Shown here in pieces: positions 16,195-25,974 of a DNA stretch of 64,000 nucleotides. The notes beneath the pieces were generated by a model. It made no database searches and was not told where the DNA came from. It saw nothing but the letters and a program-made list of their open reading frames with translations. The translations under genes and the position numbers were made by a program. Source of the DNA: Pyrococcus sp. NA2 (GTDB lineage: Archaea; Methanobacteriota_B; Thermococci; Thermococcales; Thermococcaceae); NCBI RefSeq assembly GCF_000211475.1, contig NC_015474.1, positions 434,001 to 498,000 on the forward strand, read 5' to 3'. Position 1 is the first letter of the stretch. Each line of letters starts with the position of its first letter.

Positions 16195-16743
16195 ATGAAA
16201 ATAGTGCACATGGAAGAGACATTAACGAGATACTATGGCTATACTTTACTCTCCAGATACGTTCAAGCCGCATTCCCCCTGGATGGAATACTATGCGAGA
16301 TAGAAGTGACCATCGATGAAGAGGGAAACAGAGAGGCAGAGGGCACATTTTATAAGGTTCCAAGAGATCTTCTCATCGAGCTCTCCGACTTAATACTTAA
16401 CGAATTGTCTACCTCAGCTCTTGTTGACGTTCTCTTCTCTTTAAGCGTTCAGGATCTACTTCCAGTTGAAGAGGTTGAAAATGAAAAGCTTGTGGAGATA
16501 ACTAAGCGTATCATGAAAGAGCACCAAGAGCTTAACAATGTCATCATCGTGAAAGGAGGAGATATCACGAATCTGTTGCCACCTGGAGATGATCTAACGC
16601 TATTCGTGTTGGACGAAATCGAAATAAGAAAAGTCTCAAAGGATATAAATGTAGATGAGTTCAGACGTATCATTGGAAAGGACATCAAGGATATTTGGGA
16701 CGTCATAGATACCATAAGGGTGAAAGGTTATGACGAAGATTAA
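16195..16743 (+). CDS. Hypothetical protein, 182 residues
   Basis: I do not recognise this family. The N-terminal third is a beta-rich stretch (AAFPLDGILCEIEVTIDEEGN). The middle is helical and acidic (VPRDLLIELSDLILNEL ... IMKEHQELNNV), and a C-terminal part contains DDLTLFVLDEIEIRKV. There is no Cys cluster, signal peptide or membrane segment. There is no clear Shine-Dalgarno at ATG 16195 or at the second ATG (16210), so the message may be leaderless. The gene overlaps the AMMECR1 start by 14 bp, which suggests joint expression. The function is unknown. Confidence 0.7.
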   Translation: MKIVHMEETLTRYYGYTLLSRYVQAAFPLDGILCEIEVTIDEEGNREAEGTFYKVPRDLLIELSDLILNELSTSALVDVLFSLSVQDLLPVEEVENEKLVEITKRIMKEHQELNNVIIVKGGDITNLLPPGDDLTLFVLDEIEIRKVSKDINVDEFRRIIGKDIKDIWDVIDTIRVKGYDED

Positions 16744-17347
16744 AGATGAATGGGGAGAGTTCCTCGTTAGACTCGCCAGGAGAGCTATTGAAGAGTATCT
16801 GAGGACTGGAAAAGAAATAGAGCCTCCAGAAAACACTCCAAAGGAACTATGGGAGAAGATGGGAGTCTTCGTAACTTTAAATAGACACAACGTTCCGCCT
16901 CAAACTGCCTTAAGGGGATGCATAGGATTCCCACTACCAATCTATCCCCTGGTAAAGGCCACAATAAAAGCTGCAATATACGCGGCAGTTGACGATCCGA
17001 GGTTTCCCCCTGTTAAGCCCGAGGAGATGGACAACCTAGTTGTTGAGGTCAGCGTTCTAACACCTCCAGAGCTGATTGAGGGGCCACCTGAGGAGAGACC
17101 AAAGAAGATAAAGGTCGGAAGGGATGGACTTATCGTGGAGAAGGGAATATATTCAGGACTTCTACTTCCTCAAGTCCCAATAGAGTGGGGGTGGGACGAG
17201 GAAGAATTCCTAGCGGAGACATGCTGGAAAGCTGGACTTCCTCCAGACTGCTGGTTGGATGAAGATACGAAGGTTTACAAATTCACGGCGGAGATATTTG
17301 AGGAGGAGTACCCAAGGGGTCCGGTGAGGAGGAAACCTCTCATTTGA
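16730..17347 (+). CDS. AMMECR1-domain protein
   Basis: This 205-residue protein carries the AMMECR1 signature LRGCIGF (about residues 62-68) in a two-subdomain fold, with PLVKATIKAAIYAAVDDPRFPPV and the C-terminal PPDCWLDEDTKVYKF. The family is conserved in archaea and eukaryotes (TTC27-independent AMMECR1 in humans) and related to the MEMO neighbour in bacteria; the biochemical role is unproven, with nucleic-acid or radical-SAM-linked roles proposed. It is full length. It overlaps the upstream hypothetical gene by 14 bp and runs convergently 8 bp into nadC. Confidence 0.93.
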   Translation: MTKIKDEWGEFLVRLARRAIEEYLRTGKEIEPPENTPKELWEKMGVFVTLNRHNVPPQTALRGCIGFPLPIYPLVKATIKAAIYAAVDDPRFPPVKPEEMDNLVVEVSVLTPPELIEGPPEERPKKIKVGRDGLIVEKGIYSGLLLPQVPIEWGWDEEEFLAETCWKAGLPPDCWLDEDTKVYKFTAEIFEEEYPRGPVRRKPLI

Positions 17348-18176
17348 CTATCTCAAGACTAACGTCGAAGTTCTTAACGGAATGTGTCAGGTAACCTAGG
17401 CTTATGACATCTATATCTAGCTTCGCATACTCCTCTATGTTTTCCGGCGTAATTCCGCCTGAGACCTCTATCTTTACCCTGTCCCTTAGGCCAAGTCTCT
17501 TCAATTCCTCAACTGTCCTCCTTATCTCCTCTGGCTCCATATTATCGAGCATTATTACATCAGCCCCAGCTTTTGCAGCTTTGATCGCATCCTCCAAGCT
17601 TTCCACCTCAACCTCAACAACCTTATAGATGCTGAACTCCTTGGCCCTCCTTATAGCCTCTTCAAGCGGAACTAGGGCTAAATGGTTGTCCTTTATCAAT
17701 ATAGCATCGCTCAAAGAGAAGCGGTGCATCTCTCCACCGCCTATAAATATTGCCTTCTTATCTATTAACCTCAGCAAGCTCTTCCTAGTCCCAGCAATCC
17801 TAACTTTCGGGTTAATCCTCCTAACCTTCTCAACTAGCTTTCTAGTTTCAGTAGCTATTCCACTCATCCTTCCCATTATATTCAGGGCCGTCCTCTCGAC
17901 GAGGAGGATTGCCCTTGCATTGCCCTTTAGCTCCATTATAACGTCTCCCTTACTAACTCTCTCACCGTCCCTCTTCCTAACATTCACATTAACTCCAAAG
18001 TGCCTGAAGAGGAGCTCAGCTTCCTCAACGCCGGCTATTATTCCATCCTGCTTAGCAATGATTATCGCCCTCGCCTCCATATCTTTTGGTATTATCGCCT
18101 CGCTCGTCACGTCCCCATAGGGTGAATCCTCCCACACGAATCTTAGGAGGTAATCTAGGGGTATCATCTCCATCAC
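17340..18176 (-). CDS. nadC: Quinolinate phosphoribosyltransferase (nicotinate-nucleotide pyrophosphorylase)
   Basis: A 278-residue enzyme that converts quinolinate and PRPP to nicotinate mononucleotide, the third step from aspartate to NAD. The diagnostic segments are present: VERTALNIMGRMSGIAT, AGTRKSLLRLIDKKA, the GGGEMHRFSLSDAILIKDNH active-site region, and a TIM-barrel phosphate site VSGGITPENI. It overlaps the GNAT gene by 4 bp (ATGA), making a nadA-GNAT-nadC unit. Together with nadB further upstream it forms the complete de novo pathway. Confidence 0.96.
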   Translation of the reverse strand: MMEMIPLDYLLRFVWEDSPYGDVTSEAIIPKDMEARAIIIAKQDGIIAGVEEAELLFRHFGVNVNVRKRDGERVSKGDVIMELKGNARAILLVERTALNIMGRMSGIATETRKLVEKVRRINPKVRIAGTRKSLLRLIDKKAIFIGGGEMHRFSLSDAILIKDNHLALVPLEEAIRRAKEFSIYKVVEVEVESLEDAIKAAKAGADVIMLDNMEPEEIRRTVEELKRLGLRDRVKIEVSGGITPENIEEYAKLDIDVISLGYLTHSVKNFDVSLEIVK

Positions 18177-18976
18177 CCCTTCGCATAGGCGAGTATCCCA
18201 TAGACCATCTCGATCTTTTCATCCACCTTTGGACCAAACCTCATCCTCGTGCACCTCGTGAGCTCCATTGGTTTGAACTCCTTGATAAGCTCGAGGGAAT
18301 CCTCATTTAAAGTTGGAACTATGATCTCCTTAGCCCCCAGGGAGAATCCCTTTAACAGTATCTTCCTCGCGACTTCTTTGGTCTCAGCAATTAAGGGACC
18401 AATTCTATCCCTATACACCATCCCAAACCCTTCATTCTCAACCGTTACTATCTTGGCGCCCCTCCTTAAGTAAGCCTCAAGAACCCTTCTTCTATCGTCG
18501 CCAAATGCCACCTCATCAAGCTCACTCATCCACTCAGGAATGTGAGTTAGCACTTCAACGTTGCTAACCTTTTCAAGAGGCCTCCTTGTTAGCCTGAACC
18601 TTACCGTTCTGTATTCATCGACAAAGTTGAACTTCCTGTACAATCCATATCCCTGGGAGCTAGCATCAAGCCTTATCGTCTTAACCTTCTTTCCAATTTC
18701 AAGAAGCCTCCTGAATATGGCCGTTCCTATTCCTCTTCTCTGATAATCCTTCTTAACTCCCATCAAACCAATCCAAGCAATTTTCTTGTAGAGAAATATG
18801 CATCCCATGCCAACTGGCTTTCCCTCAACTAAGGCCAACAAACAGCCATCTGGCTGAACCTCCAGTGATATCTCCATGGAAGGTCTTACGGCATCCCTGG
18901 GGCCGTGAAAGTTATAGGCGTCAATGAATATTGAGACCATATTTTCTAGGTCATCAAAGGTTGCCACCCTTATCAT
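18173..18976 (-). CDS. GNAT-family acetyltransferase
   Basis: The 267-residue protein has an N-terminal GNAT domain with the acetyl-CoA pyrophosphate-binding motif QRRGIGTA (about residues 79-86), and a second, less conserved half (about 140-267) that resembles a degenerate second GNAT repeat. It overlaps both nadA and nadC by 4 bp, so it is co-expressed with NAD synthesis. The substrate is unknown; a link to NAD-pathway regulation by acetylation would be speculation. There is no membrane segment. Confidence 0.88.
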   Translation of the reverse strand: MIRVATFDDLENMVSIFIDAYNFHGPRDAVRPSMEISLEVQPDGCLLALVEGKPVGMGCIFLYKKIAWIGLMGVKKDYQRRGIGTAIFRRLLEIGKKVKTIRLDASSQGYGLYRKFNFVDEYRTVRFRLTRRPLEKVSNVEVLTHIPEWMSELDEVAFGDDRRRVLEAYLRRGAKIVTVENEGFGMVYRDRIGPLIAETKEVARKILLKGFSLGAKEIIVPTLNEDSLELIKEFKPMELTRCTRMRFGPKVDEKIEMVYGILAYAKG

Positions 18977-19881
18977 TTGCTCATCTCCAGCATCCTTTCT
19001 ATGGCCCTTCTAGCCTTCTCTGCTATCTCCTCGGGAACATTTATCTCATACTTCATGTCCCTTAGGGACTCATAGATGTGCTTGAGGGTTATCGCCTTCA
19101 TTCCAATGCAGAACGCATCTTCCTTAGCTGGATGGAACTTCTTGTTTGGATAGAGCTTCTTCAACCTGTACACCATCTCCCTCTCGGTGAACACCACCCA
19201 CTCATCCCACTCGCATGCCCTCCTTATCATTCCTCCAGTGGAGACTATTATATCAGCTCTCTCCTGAACCTCTGGAATGCATTCTGGATGAACCATGAGC
19301 TTAGCGTTTGGATACAATTTCTTTGCCCTCTCAACGTCTTCAAGCGTGAACTTCTGGTGAACGTAACAATGACCGTGAGGTGGAACCGGAATTACCTTCT
19401 TTCCAGTCATTTTAGCAACGTAATGGGCCAAGTTCTTGTCTGGGCCAAAGATTACGACATCTGAATCGAGCTTCCTGACTATGTCAACGGCGTTTGCTGA
19501 GGTAACAGTGACATCAGCGTAGGCTTTAGTTTCAGCGGTACTGTTCACGTAGAGAACAACGGGAGCATCTGGATACTTCTTCTTCGCTTCAAGGATATGC
19601 TCAACCTTTAACATGTTCGCCATTGCGCATGTTGCCCTCTTAGAGGGAAGAAGGACGACCTTGTCTGGATTGAGAATCTTAGCTGTTTCTGCCATAAAAT
19701 CGACGCCTGCGAAAACTATAACGTCGGCGTCAACATTTTTCGCTTTTCTCGCCAATTCAAGACTATCTCCGATAAAATCAGCTATGTCCTGAATTTCCGG
19801 AAGCTGATAATTGTGAGCCAATATTACCGCATTGCGCTCTTCTTTAAGCTTAAGTATCTCTTCAACTAAATCCATGGGCAT
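18973..19881 (-). CDS. nadA: Quinolinate synthase A
   Basis: NadA condenses iminoaspartate with dihydroxyacetone phosphate to quinolinate on a [4Fe-4S] cluster. The three conserved cluster cysteines are visible in [16 protein letters not shown] and DAFCIGMK. The substrate-binding His is in LAHNYQLPE near the N-terminus. The frame is 302 residues; the second in-frame ATG (19875) gives the more usual start [10 protein letters not shown]. It overlaps the GNAT gene by 4 bp. Confidence 0.97.
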   Translation of the reverse strand: MPMDLVEEILKLKEERNAVILAHNYQLPEIQDIADFIGDSLELARKAKNVDADVIVFAGVDFMAETAKILNPDKVVLLPSKRATCAMANMLKVEHILEAKKKYPDAPVVLYVNSTAETKAYADVTVTSANAVDIVRKLDSDVVIFGPDKNLAHYVAKMTGKKVIPVPPHGHCYVHQKFTLEDVERAKKLYPNAKLMVHPECIPEVQERADIIVSTGGMIRRACEWDEWVVFTEREMVYRLKKLYPNKKFHPAKEDAFCIGMKAITLKHIYESLRDMKYEINVPEEIAEKARRAIERMLEMSK

Positions 19882-19924
19882 CCCCGATTTTAGATAAATT
19901 TCGTTTTGTTATATAAAAGTGACT

Positions 19925-21112
19925 TCAGAGGAAAACGATAATGTAAAACACCGCAATAAGGAAAAACGTCAAGCTTGGAAGAAGCAATCTCAAGTAAACA
20001 TTCTTTAACTCCGCCTTATAGTACTCAGTGGAAAACACGAGGCATAGGTGAACTGGGCTAAAGAGCATGCCCATGTAACCCCCAAGATAAGCCAAAGCTA
20101 TTCTATCAAACCCTGTGAAGAAGGGCTTTAATAGAGGAAAGGCCATGGCAACATAGGCAAAGCTCACGCCAGTCATTAGGCCTATCACAAATGGTGTCAA
20201 GGTTAATATTAAAAATACAGGTACATGGAAGGAGAGCATTAACTTAGGCAACTCCTCAACAACCCCGCTTTTCTCTATAACATCCTTAAAGTACATGACG
20301 GCTATTAGGAGGAAGATTATTCTCGGCTGTAATGCCTTCCCAACTACTTCCTTGGCATTAACCCTCCTGAAATTTGGCAAAAATATCGAGAGAAATCCTA
20401 AAAAGGCTCCGTAAACCATGTCAATTCCCAAACCAACGGAGACCACAATTATAACTAAAATCGGATATATCGTCTTAAGGAGGAGCTTAAGTCCCTCCAT
20501 CCTATTTCTCTCGTTTTTGTCTTCCTCGCGAAGGGGGTATATCATGAAAATGTAACCAATTAGAGCCATTAGGATTGTAAGCGGAAACATCTTCGTGCTT
20601 ATCTCTCTTATAGACACTCCGACTATTGCGGACATTACAACTATTGCCTGATACATCGGCCAAGAGAGCTCCCAGACGTGTCTGAACCAATAGTTTATGA
20701 AGGTTTTAACCTCTGGCTTTAAGTTGAATCTACCTGCAACTGGCTCTATCATTGGGGCCGAAACTAATGCTCCGGCCGGCATGGGCATTAAACCTATCAA
20801 AGCCGGGAGAGCCCAAAGTGAGTGTTTGGCCTTTGGAAAGAGTTCCAGAGTGGCCTTCTCCATCTTCTTAAGGTAACCAATCTGGGAGAAAATTGAGGTA
20901 ATTCCCATTATCAGGGAAATTATTATTATCAGCCTAAGGGTTGTCCAGGAGGTAATCGAGCTAAGGAATATCTCAAGCATTTCCCTGGGACTAATTCCTG
21001 ATAGGAGAGCCAAGGTTATTGAACCTATGAAAATTGAAACCCCTATATTGACCTTGAGCCAGAGGAGGATTATCACGATCGTGAAAGATATCACCAGGGA
21101 AGCAAGATTCAT
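19925..21112 (-). CDS. DUF401 family membrane transporter-like protein
   Basis: About 396 residues with 10 or so hydrophobic helices arranged as two halves. The conserved loops PMPAGALVSAPMIEP and GYMGMLFSPVHLCLV are typical of DUF401 and recall the symmetric re-entrant loops of ion-transporter-superfamily proteins (CitMHS/ArsB-like). The upstream 24 codons of the open frame (to 21184) are not needed; GGTGAT just before ATGATG at 21115/21112 marks the start. It lies between nadB and nadA in the NAD cluster, so transport of aspartate or another dicarboxylate is conceivable, but nothing in the sequence proves it. Confidence 0.8.
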   Translation of the reverse strand: MNLASLVISFTIVIILLWLKVNIGVSIFIGSITLALLSGISPREMLEIFLSSITSWTTLRLIIIISLIMGITSIFSQIGYLKKMEKATLELFPKAKHSLWALPALIGLMPMPAGALVSAPMIEPVAGRFNLKPEVKTFINYWFRHVWELSWPMYQAIVVMSAIVGVSIREISTKMFPLTILMALIGYIFMIYPLREEDKNERNRMEGLKLLLKTIYPILVIIVVSVGLGIDMVYGAFLGFLSIFLPNFRRVNAKEVVGKALQPRIIFLLIAVMYFKDVIEKSGVVEELPKLMLSFHVPVFLILTLTPFVIGLMTGVSFAYVAMAFPLLKPFFTGFDRIALAYLGGYMGMLFSPVHLCLVFSTEYYKAELKNVYLRLLLPSLTFFLIAVFYIIVFL

Positions 21113-21146
21113 CATATCACCAGAGTTTAAAGGTTCAAATGGAAAT

Positions 21147-22544
21147 TTAAATGTTGTTAACGCTAAAGAAGCTTGGCCTCTCAAACTCCTTCCTCATGAA
21201 TGGAAAGTCACTTCTATAGTGAGCTCCTCTGCTCTCTTCCCTCCTTAGTGCAGAGATTAGGACGGCCCTCGCAACTATCTTCAGCCTCTCATCTGCATCC
21301 ACGTCTTTAAGCTTATTCAAACCCTCAAGCAGGGAGTTCCTGTTTCTAACTATTCCAGCGTGATTCCACATGATGTCTCTAATTGCATCAACATCCCCGA
21401 GTTCCTTAAACGTATAGGGAGCATCATTAACTTCCCTTCTCGGCTTTTCCCTCAATATTGTCCTCGCAACCTCTAGGCCTGAGACTACACATTCCAGTAG
21501 GGAATTACTTGCCAACCTGTTGGCCCCGTGAAATCCATTTGAGGCCGCCTCACCAATAGCATATAATCCTTTTATCCTCGTCCTATAGAAGAGATCAACG
21601 CTTATCCCACCCATCGTATAGTGAGCTACAGGGGTAACTGGGATTAGATCCTTGGCTGGATCTATGCCCTCCTTCTTTAGGAAGGAATATACGTAAGGAA
21701 ATCGCTCCTTGAAGTTCTCTATTCCGGTAGCATCCAGGAATACACCCTTCCCCTCAAGCATCTTTAGGTAAATTGCCCTCGCAACGACATCCCTCGTCTC
21801 TAGCTCATTTACGAACCTCTCACCATCCCCCGTGATCAGCTTTGCGCCGGCCCCTCTAACGGCTTCCGTGATTAGATAAGTCTTTTTACCGATAAAGCCA
21901 GTCGGATGAAACTGCACGAACTCCATGTCCCTAAGGGGCAGACCTTTAAGGGCAAGATCACCTATTAGAAGCCCAACGTTTTCCTTTATGCCAGCAGTGA
22001 ACCTGTACAACCCTGAGAAGCCTCCCGTGGCTATCACAACAGCATCGAATTTAAGCAGTTCCCCATTCAAGAAGATACCCGCTAACTTACCCTCCTTTAT
22101 TCCAACCTCCTCAACGAAACCCCTTATGAAGTTAACACCTACATCCCTTGCGTACTTCTCAAGCGTGGGTATCATGTGTTTCCCTGTCTCGCTCTTAATC
22201 GTGAATATTCTCGGATGTGAATGACCTCCCTCAAGCTCGTTTCCCGTAAATTCCACTCCGTGAGAAACTAAAAACTCATAAGCCTCCGTTGATTTGGAAA
22301 TTACGCTCCACACAACTTCCTCATCATTTATGTATTTTCCAGCCCTTATGGTATCTAGGACGTGAACCTTTATTGAATCTCCTTTAACGATTGGAAACGC
22401 TATTCCCGCTTGAGCCAAGTAAGAATTTGAATTGATTGATCTAGGCCCTATTATCGAAACCTCAACACCCTTCTCAGCCAGGGATATTGATGCAACTAAT
22501 CCAGCTAATCCACTCCCCACAACTCCAACCTTCATTTCCATCAT
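21147..22544 (-). CDS. nadB: L-aspartate oxidase
   Basis: A flavoprotein of up to 465 residues that oxidises aspartate to iminoaspartate for NadA. The FAD dinucleotide-binding motif GSGLAGLVASISLAEKG is at the N-terminus. The substrate and FAD segments EFVQFHPTGF, HYTMGGISVD and GEAASNGFHGANRLASNS are intact, and it ends with the REESRGAHYRSDFP motif typical of the succinate dehydrogenase/aspartate oxidase family. Several ATGs occur at the start (22544, 22541, 22535). It overlaps ppcA by 4 bp, which places oxaloacetate supply next to aspartate use. Confidence 0.96.
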   Translation of the reverse strand: MMEMKVGVVGSGLAGLVASISLAEKGVEVSIIGPRSINSNSYLAQAGIAFPIVKGDSIKVHVLDTIRAGKYINDEEVVWSVISKSTEAYEFLVSHGVEFTGNELEGGHSHPRIFTIKSETGKHMIPTLEKYARDVGVNFIRGFVEEVGIKEGKLAGIFLNGELLKFDAVVIATGGFSGLYRFTAGIKENVGLLIGDLALKGLPLRDMEFVQFHPTGFIGKKTYLITEAVRGAGAKLITGDGERFVNELETRDVVARAIYLKMLEGKGVFLDATGIENFKERFPYVYSFLKKEGIDPAKDLIPVTPVAHYTMGGISVDLFYRTRIKGLYAIGEAASNGFHGANRLASNSLLECVVSGLEVARTILREKPRREVNDAPYTFKELGDVDAIRDIMWNHAGIVRNRNSLLEGLNKLKDVDADERLKIVARAVLISALRREESRGAHYRSDFPFMRKEFERPSFFSVNNI

Positions 22545-23953
22545 CCCAGGAAGCCTCTAATCTGTGCAAGTTTAATAACATCACCCTGACCCCTGAAAAC
22601 CTGCTCAGCTTCACTTACGTATTCTTCATTGATTTCCGGCTTAAATTCCTTAATCCTTTCAACTAATTCCTTAAGCCCAACGCTCTCCGCAACCTTGAAG
22701 CTGAAAAACCTCATGGCAAACTCCAAATCCTCATACACGTTCTTGTAATACTCGGAAACTATGTCAAGCTGTTTATCACTTAGCGCGTTTAAGGCCAAGA
22801 GTTCTGGGGGAATACCAATCGAATACAGAGAAGCAGTGAACTTTATTGCCCTTGGGAGTGCCATATCCCCAATTCTCCTTGAATATCCAAAAAGTCCTAT
22901 ATGGAGCTTTCTTCTCCTCCTATCTGGAATTCTCGTTACGACCCTCCTTATATGGGGAGCCAAGATCTTTATCTGTCTCTGGTACTCGACCTCATACAGC
23001 TGTATAAAGTCTGGAATATCCACGAAATGAGGTTCTCTCCTCTTGGTTGACTTAACGAATTCAACTGCCTTGACTACCTCCTTTGTTGGATGGTCATACT
23101 TAAAGCTACTTTGAATTGTGTACGTTTGAACACTTGGGTACTCCCTAACAACGTTCTCAACATTGTCAGGTCTCATTCCACCTCTAAAAGGAGGCCCTCC
23201 AACGCCTATTATTGGATATATTGGAATCGACAGGCTGTCCTCGACTTTGAACATTTCATAGAGGGCCTTCTTTACATAGGTCACAGCTGATATTAAACCA
23301 TAGTTCATCGCTGGATCACTCCTTGCGAAGAAAACTCGCATGTACTCAATATTCCTTCTCCTTGAGATATAATCCTTCACGATCTTTGCAGATTTGAGAA
23401 GAGCGACCTTTGTCTCGAACAAAGGTATAACTCCAATCTCCTTCGGATAGAAGTCTCCTATCCATTCCCTAACGGTGACATCATAGATTACCTCATTTGC
23501 AAGCTCAACAATTCTCTTGTAAAGCATGTAGACCCTCTCTATTTCAGCTAAGCTTGTCGTCATTGGAAGTATAACCTCAAATATCGGAGCTATGTCATCC
23601 TCATAGAATACCTTCGCGTAATCCGCGGCCCGCGTTATGCCCTGCAGAGTTTCAATCAAAAGTTTTGCCTCAGCCTTCTCAACGCTCGGGTTTGGGACTC
23701 TTGGGGTTATCCTTACATCCTTTCCCAGGATTACCTTCTTGAAGAACATCGAGTATCTCTCAAGCAATTTCTTTACGACAAACTCGTCAACCTCCTTTCC
23801 TTCAAAATCCCACATCTGCTCGTCTGCTCCTAAAACGCTGAAGGCGTAGAATGCTTCAGTTATCTCATCATCACCACCAAGAACGGGAGAGCTCGCAAAG
23901 AAGGGGATTGAATAATTATCAGGATGTTGAGTGCTCATTATCCTTGGTATCAT
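22541..23953 (-). CDS. ppcA: Archaeal-type phosphoenolpyruvate carboxylase
   Basis: The 470-residue protein begins with RIMSTQHPDNYSIPFF, the hallmark of the short archaeal PepcA family, about half the size of bacterial PEPC. It carries GVGGPPFRGGMRPDN (phosphate/active-site region) and QSSFKYDHP. It makes oxaloacetate from PEP and bicarbonate, which after transamination gives the aspartate used by NadB. It heads the nadB-DUF401-nadA-GNAT-nadC run. The upstream region (23954-24082) is about 130 bases, contains no gene, and must hold its promoter. Confidence 0.95.
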   Translation of the reverse strand: MIPRIMSTQHPDNYSIPFFASSPVLGGDDEITEAFYAFSVLGADEQMWDFEGKEVDEFVVKKLLERYSMFFKKVILGKDVRITPRVPNPSVEKAEAKLLIETLQGITRAADYAKVFYEDDIAPIFEVILPMTTSLAEIERVYMLYKRIVELANEVIYDVTVREWIGDFYPKEIGVIPLFETKVALLKSAKIVKDYISRRRNIEYMRVFFARSDPAMNYGLISAVTYVKKALYEMFKVEDSLSIPIYPIIGVGGPPFRGGMRPDNVENVVREYPSVQTYTIQSSFKYDHPTKEVVKAVEFVKSTKRREPHFVDIPDFIQLYEVEYQRQIKILAPHIRRVVTRIPDRRRRKLHIGLFGYSRRIGDMALPRAIKFTASLYSIGIPPELLALNALSDKQLDIVSEYYKNVYEDLEFAMRFFSFKVAESVGLKELVERIKEFKPEINEEYVSEAEQVFRGQGDVIKLAQIRGFLG

Positions 23954-24082
23954 TGCATCACCAGAAACCGGAATTATATGTCACTATTAAATGTATCGGA
24001 GAGAAAATTGGAGATTTGTCAACAGTTGGAGAAGAATTTTGACAAGGGAATACGAAAAAACTTGGAAGAAGAGATAAAGGCC

Positions 24083-25735
24083 TCAGTCTAGGTCGCTGCT
24101 ACTGCTGCTGAATTCCTCGCTTCCTCCTCCCTTCTCTCCTTCCTTCTCCTTCTCGAGCTTCTGTGCTGCGATGACATCGTCGATTCTTAGTATCATTATC
24201 GCTGCCTCGCTAGCGCTCTTGATTGCCTGCTTCTTGACCCTCACTGGCTCGATTACTCCTCTCTCCATCATGTCAGCTGGCTCGCCCTCGTAGACGTCGA
24301 TACCGATGGTTGGTCCCTTCTCCTTGTGAGCTGCAATGACCTTCACTAGGGTCTCGATTGGGTCAAGTCCAGCGTTCTCAGCTAGTGTCCTTGGAATCAC
24401 CTTGAGAGCCTCTGCGAAGGCCTCAATTGCGAGCTGCTCCTTACCACCGACCTCCTTGGCGTACTCGTCTAGCTTAATTGCAAGCTCGATCTCGCTAGCT
24501 CCACCACCGGCGACGATCTTTCCGTCCTCGAGGATGTCCTTGACGACCTTGACTGCATCCTCAAGGGCCCTCTCGACCTCGTCAACCACGTGCTCAGTTC
24601 CACCTCTAATGAGGATCGTTACTGCCTTGGGGTTCTTGCAGCCCTCAACGAATATCATGTTCTCTCCTGCAACTTTCCTCTCCTCAACAAGCTCAGCCTC
24701 ACCGAGGTCCTCTGGGGTTAGGTCTCTTATGTTGGTGACGATCTTAGCTCCGGTAGCCTTAGCGAGCTTCTCCATGTCGCTCTTCTTGACTCTTCTGACA
24801 GCTAAGATTCCATACTTAGCTAGGTAGTGCTGTGCAAGGTCATCAATTCCCTTCTGGACGAAGACGACATTTGCTCCGACCTCCTTGATCTTGTCGACCA
24901 TCTCCTTGAGCATCTTCTCCTCCTGCTCAAGGAAGGCCTGGAGCTGCTCTGGGCTTGTGATCCTTATCTCTGCATCGGTCTCGGTCTCCTTGACCTCTAG
25001 TGCATCGTTTATGAGAGCGATCTTAGCCTTCTCAACCCTCTTTGGCATTCCTGGGTGAACTACCTCCTTGTCGATGACGACACCTCTGATGAGCTTGGTG
25101 TCACTAACAGCTCCGCCCTCCTTCTTCTCTAACTTGATGTTGTCGATGTCAACCTTGAACTTGCCGTCCTTCTCCTCTGCTACGAGCTTGACGGCCTCAA
25201 CTGCGAGCTTTGCCAAGTACTCCCTCTCCTCCTCTGCGGCCTTTCCAGTTATTGCTGTCATTGCTGCCTTGAGGAGAATCTCTTCATCATCTGGCTTAAC
25301 ATCCTTGGCTATGCTGTCGAGTATTTCCTGAGCCTTCTCAGCTGCTAACATGTAACCCTTGATGACTATGCTTGGGTGGATGTTCTGGTCGAGCAACTCC
25401 TCAGCCTTCTTGAGGAGCTCACCGGCGATGACTACTGCAGTGGTAGTACCATCACCGGCCTCCTTGTCCTGGGTCTTGGCGACCTCAACCATCATCTTAG
25501 CTGCTGGGTGCTGGATGTCCATCTCATCGAGAATCGTTGCACCATCGTTGGTGATTACGATGTCACCGAGGCTGTCGACGAGCATCTTATCCATACCCTT
25601 TGGACCTAGTGTTGTCCTGACGGTCTCCGCTATGATTCTAGCGGCAAGGATGTTCATTCTCTGTGCATCTCTTCCAACATATCTCTGGGTTCCTTCAGGC
25701 AAAATTAAGATTGGTTGACCTGCTAACTGGGCCAT
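24083..25735 (-). CDS. thsA: Thermosome (group II chaperonin) subunit
   Basis: A 550-residue chaperonin. It shows [11 protein letters not shown], the ATPase motif [33 protein letters not shown] and the C-terminal [13 protein letters not shown] 25735 is chosen because the preceding in-frame GTG lies inside the GGGGGTGGAG Shine-Dalgarno. The C-terminus is unusual, ending [15 protein letters not shown], with a run of serines rather than the Gly/Glu-rich tail common in thermosomes. It is monocistronic, with a long leader and a good promoter. It is the main ATP-dependent protein-folding machine of the cell. Confidence 0.96.
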   Translation of the reverse strand: MAQLAGQPILILPEGTQRYVGRDAQRMNILAARIIAETVRTTLGPKGMDKMLVDSLGDIVITNDGATILDEMDIQHPAAKMMVEVAKTQDKEAGDGTTTAVVIAGELLKKAEELLDQNIHPSIVIKGYMLAAEKAQEILDSIAKDVKPDDEEILLKAAMTAITGKAAEEEREYLAKLAVEAVKLVAEEKDGKFKVDIDNIKLEKKEGGAVSDTKLIRGVVIDKEVVHPGMPKRVEKAKIALINDALEVKETETDAEIRITSPEQLQAFLEQEEKMLKEMVDKIKEVGANVVFVQKGIDDLAQHYLAKYGILAVRRVKKSDMEKLAKATGAKIVTNIRDLTPEDLGEAELVEERKVAGENMIFVEGCKNPKAVTILIRGGTEHVVDEVERALEDAVKVVKDILEDGKIVAGGGASEIELAIKLDEYAKEVGGKEQLAIEAFAEALKVIPRTLAENAGLDPIETLVKVIAAHKEKGPTIGIDVYEGEPADMMERGVIEPVRVKKQAIKSASEAAIMILRIDDVIAAQKLEKEKEGEKGGGSEEFSSSSSDLD

Positions 25736-25823
25736 CTCCACCCCCCTCCTTTATTTTTATGTTTATTGCCACCTGAGGTTTTAGTTACCTTATGTGTCTT
25801 CCATACATAGGTTCCTTTGGATT

Positions 25824-25841
25824 GCTTATAAATTTTTCGGT
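25824..25841 (-). promoter_or_regulatory. BRE/TATA promoter of the thermosome
   Basis: The minus strand reads CCGAAAAATTTATAAGCA, a strong BRE and TATA. It lies about 95 bases upstream of the ATG, so the transcript should carry a leader of about 65-70 bases. No clear Phr-type heat-shock operator was recognised. Confidence 0.6.
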
Positions 25842-25974
25842 TTAAAGACCAAGTTAATTGTATGTCCAAATCAGTCTCAGTAGATTTAAAATTCTGAACA
25901 AGAAGCCAGAGGAGTAGAAACTACCCTATTAATTTTTAAATGAAAGCTTCTGCTTGGTTAGCTTGAAATATTTT
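25842..25974. other. Non-coding gap between thermosome promoter and chelatase operon end
   Basis: About 130 bases of AT-rich DNA between the thermosome promoter and the stop of the ChlI/D-like gene. No gene, RNA fold or repeat was seen. Confidence 0.4.

Noticed and set aside
23954-24082. Possible small gene between ppcA and thermosome
   Set aside because: The stretch has no Shine-Dalgarno-linked frame of useful length; it holds the ppcA promoter region and the thermosome 3' end.
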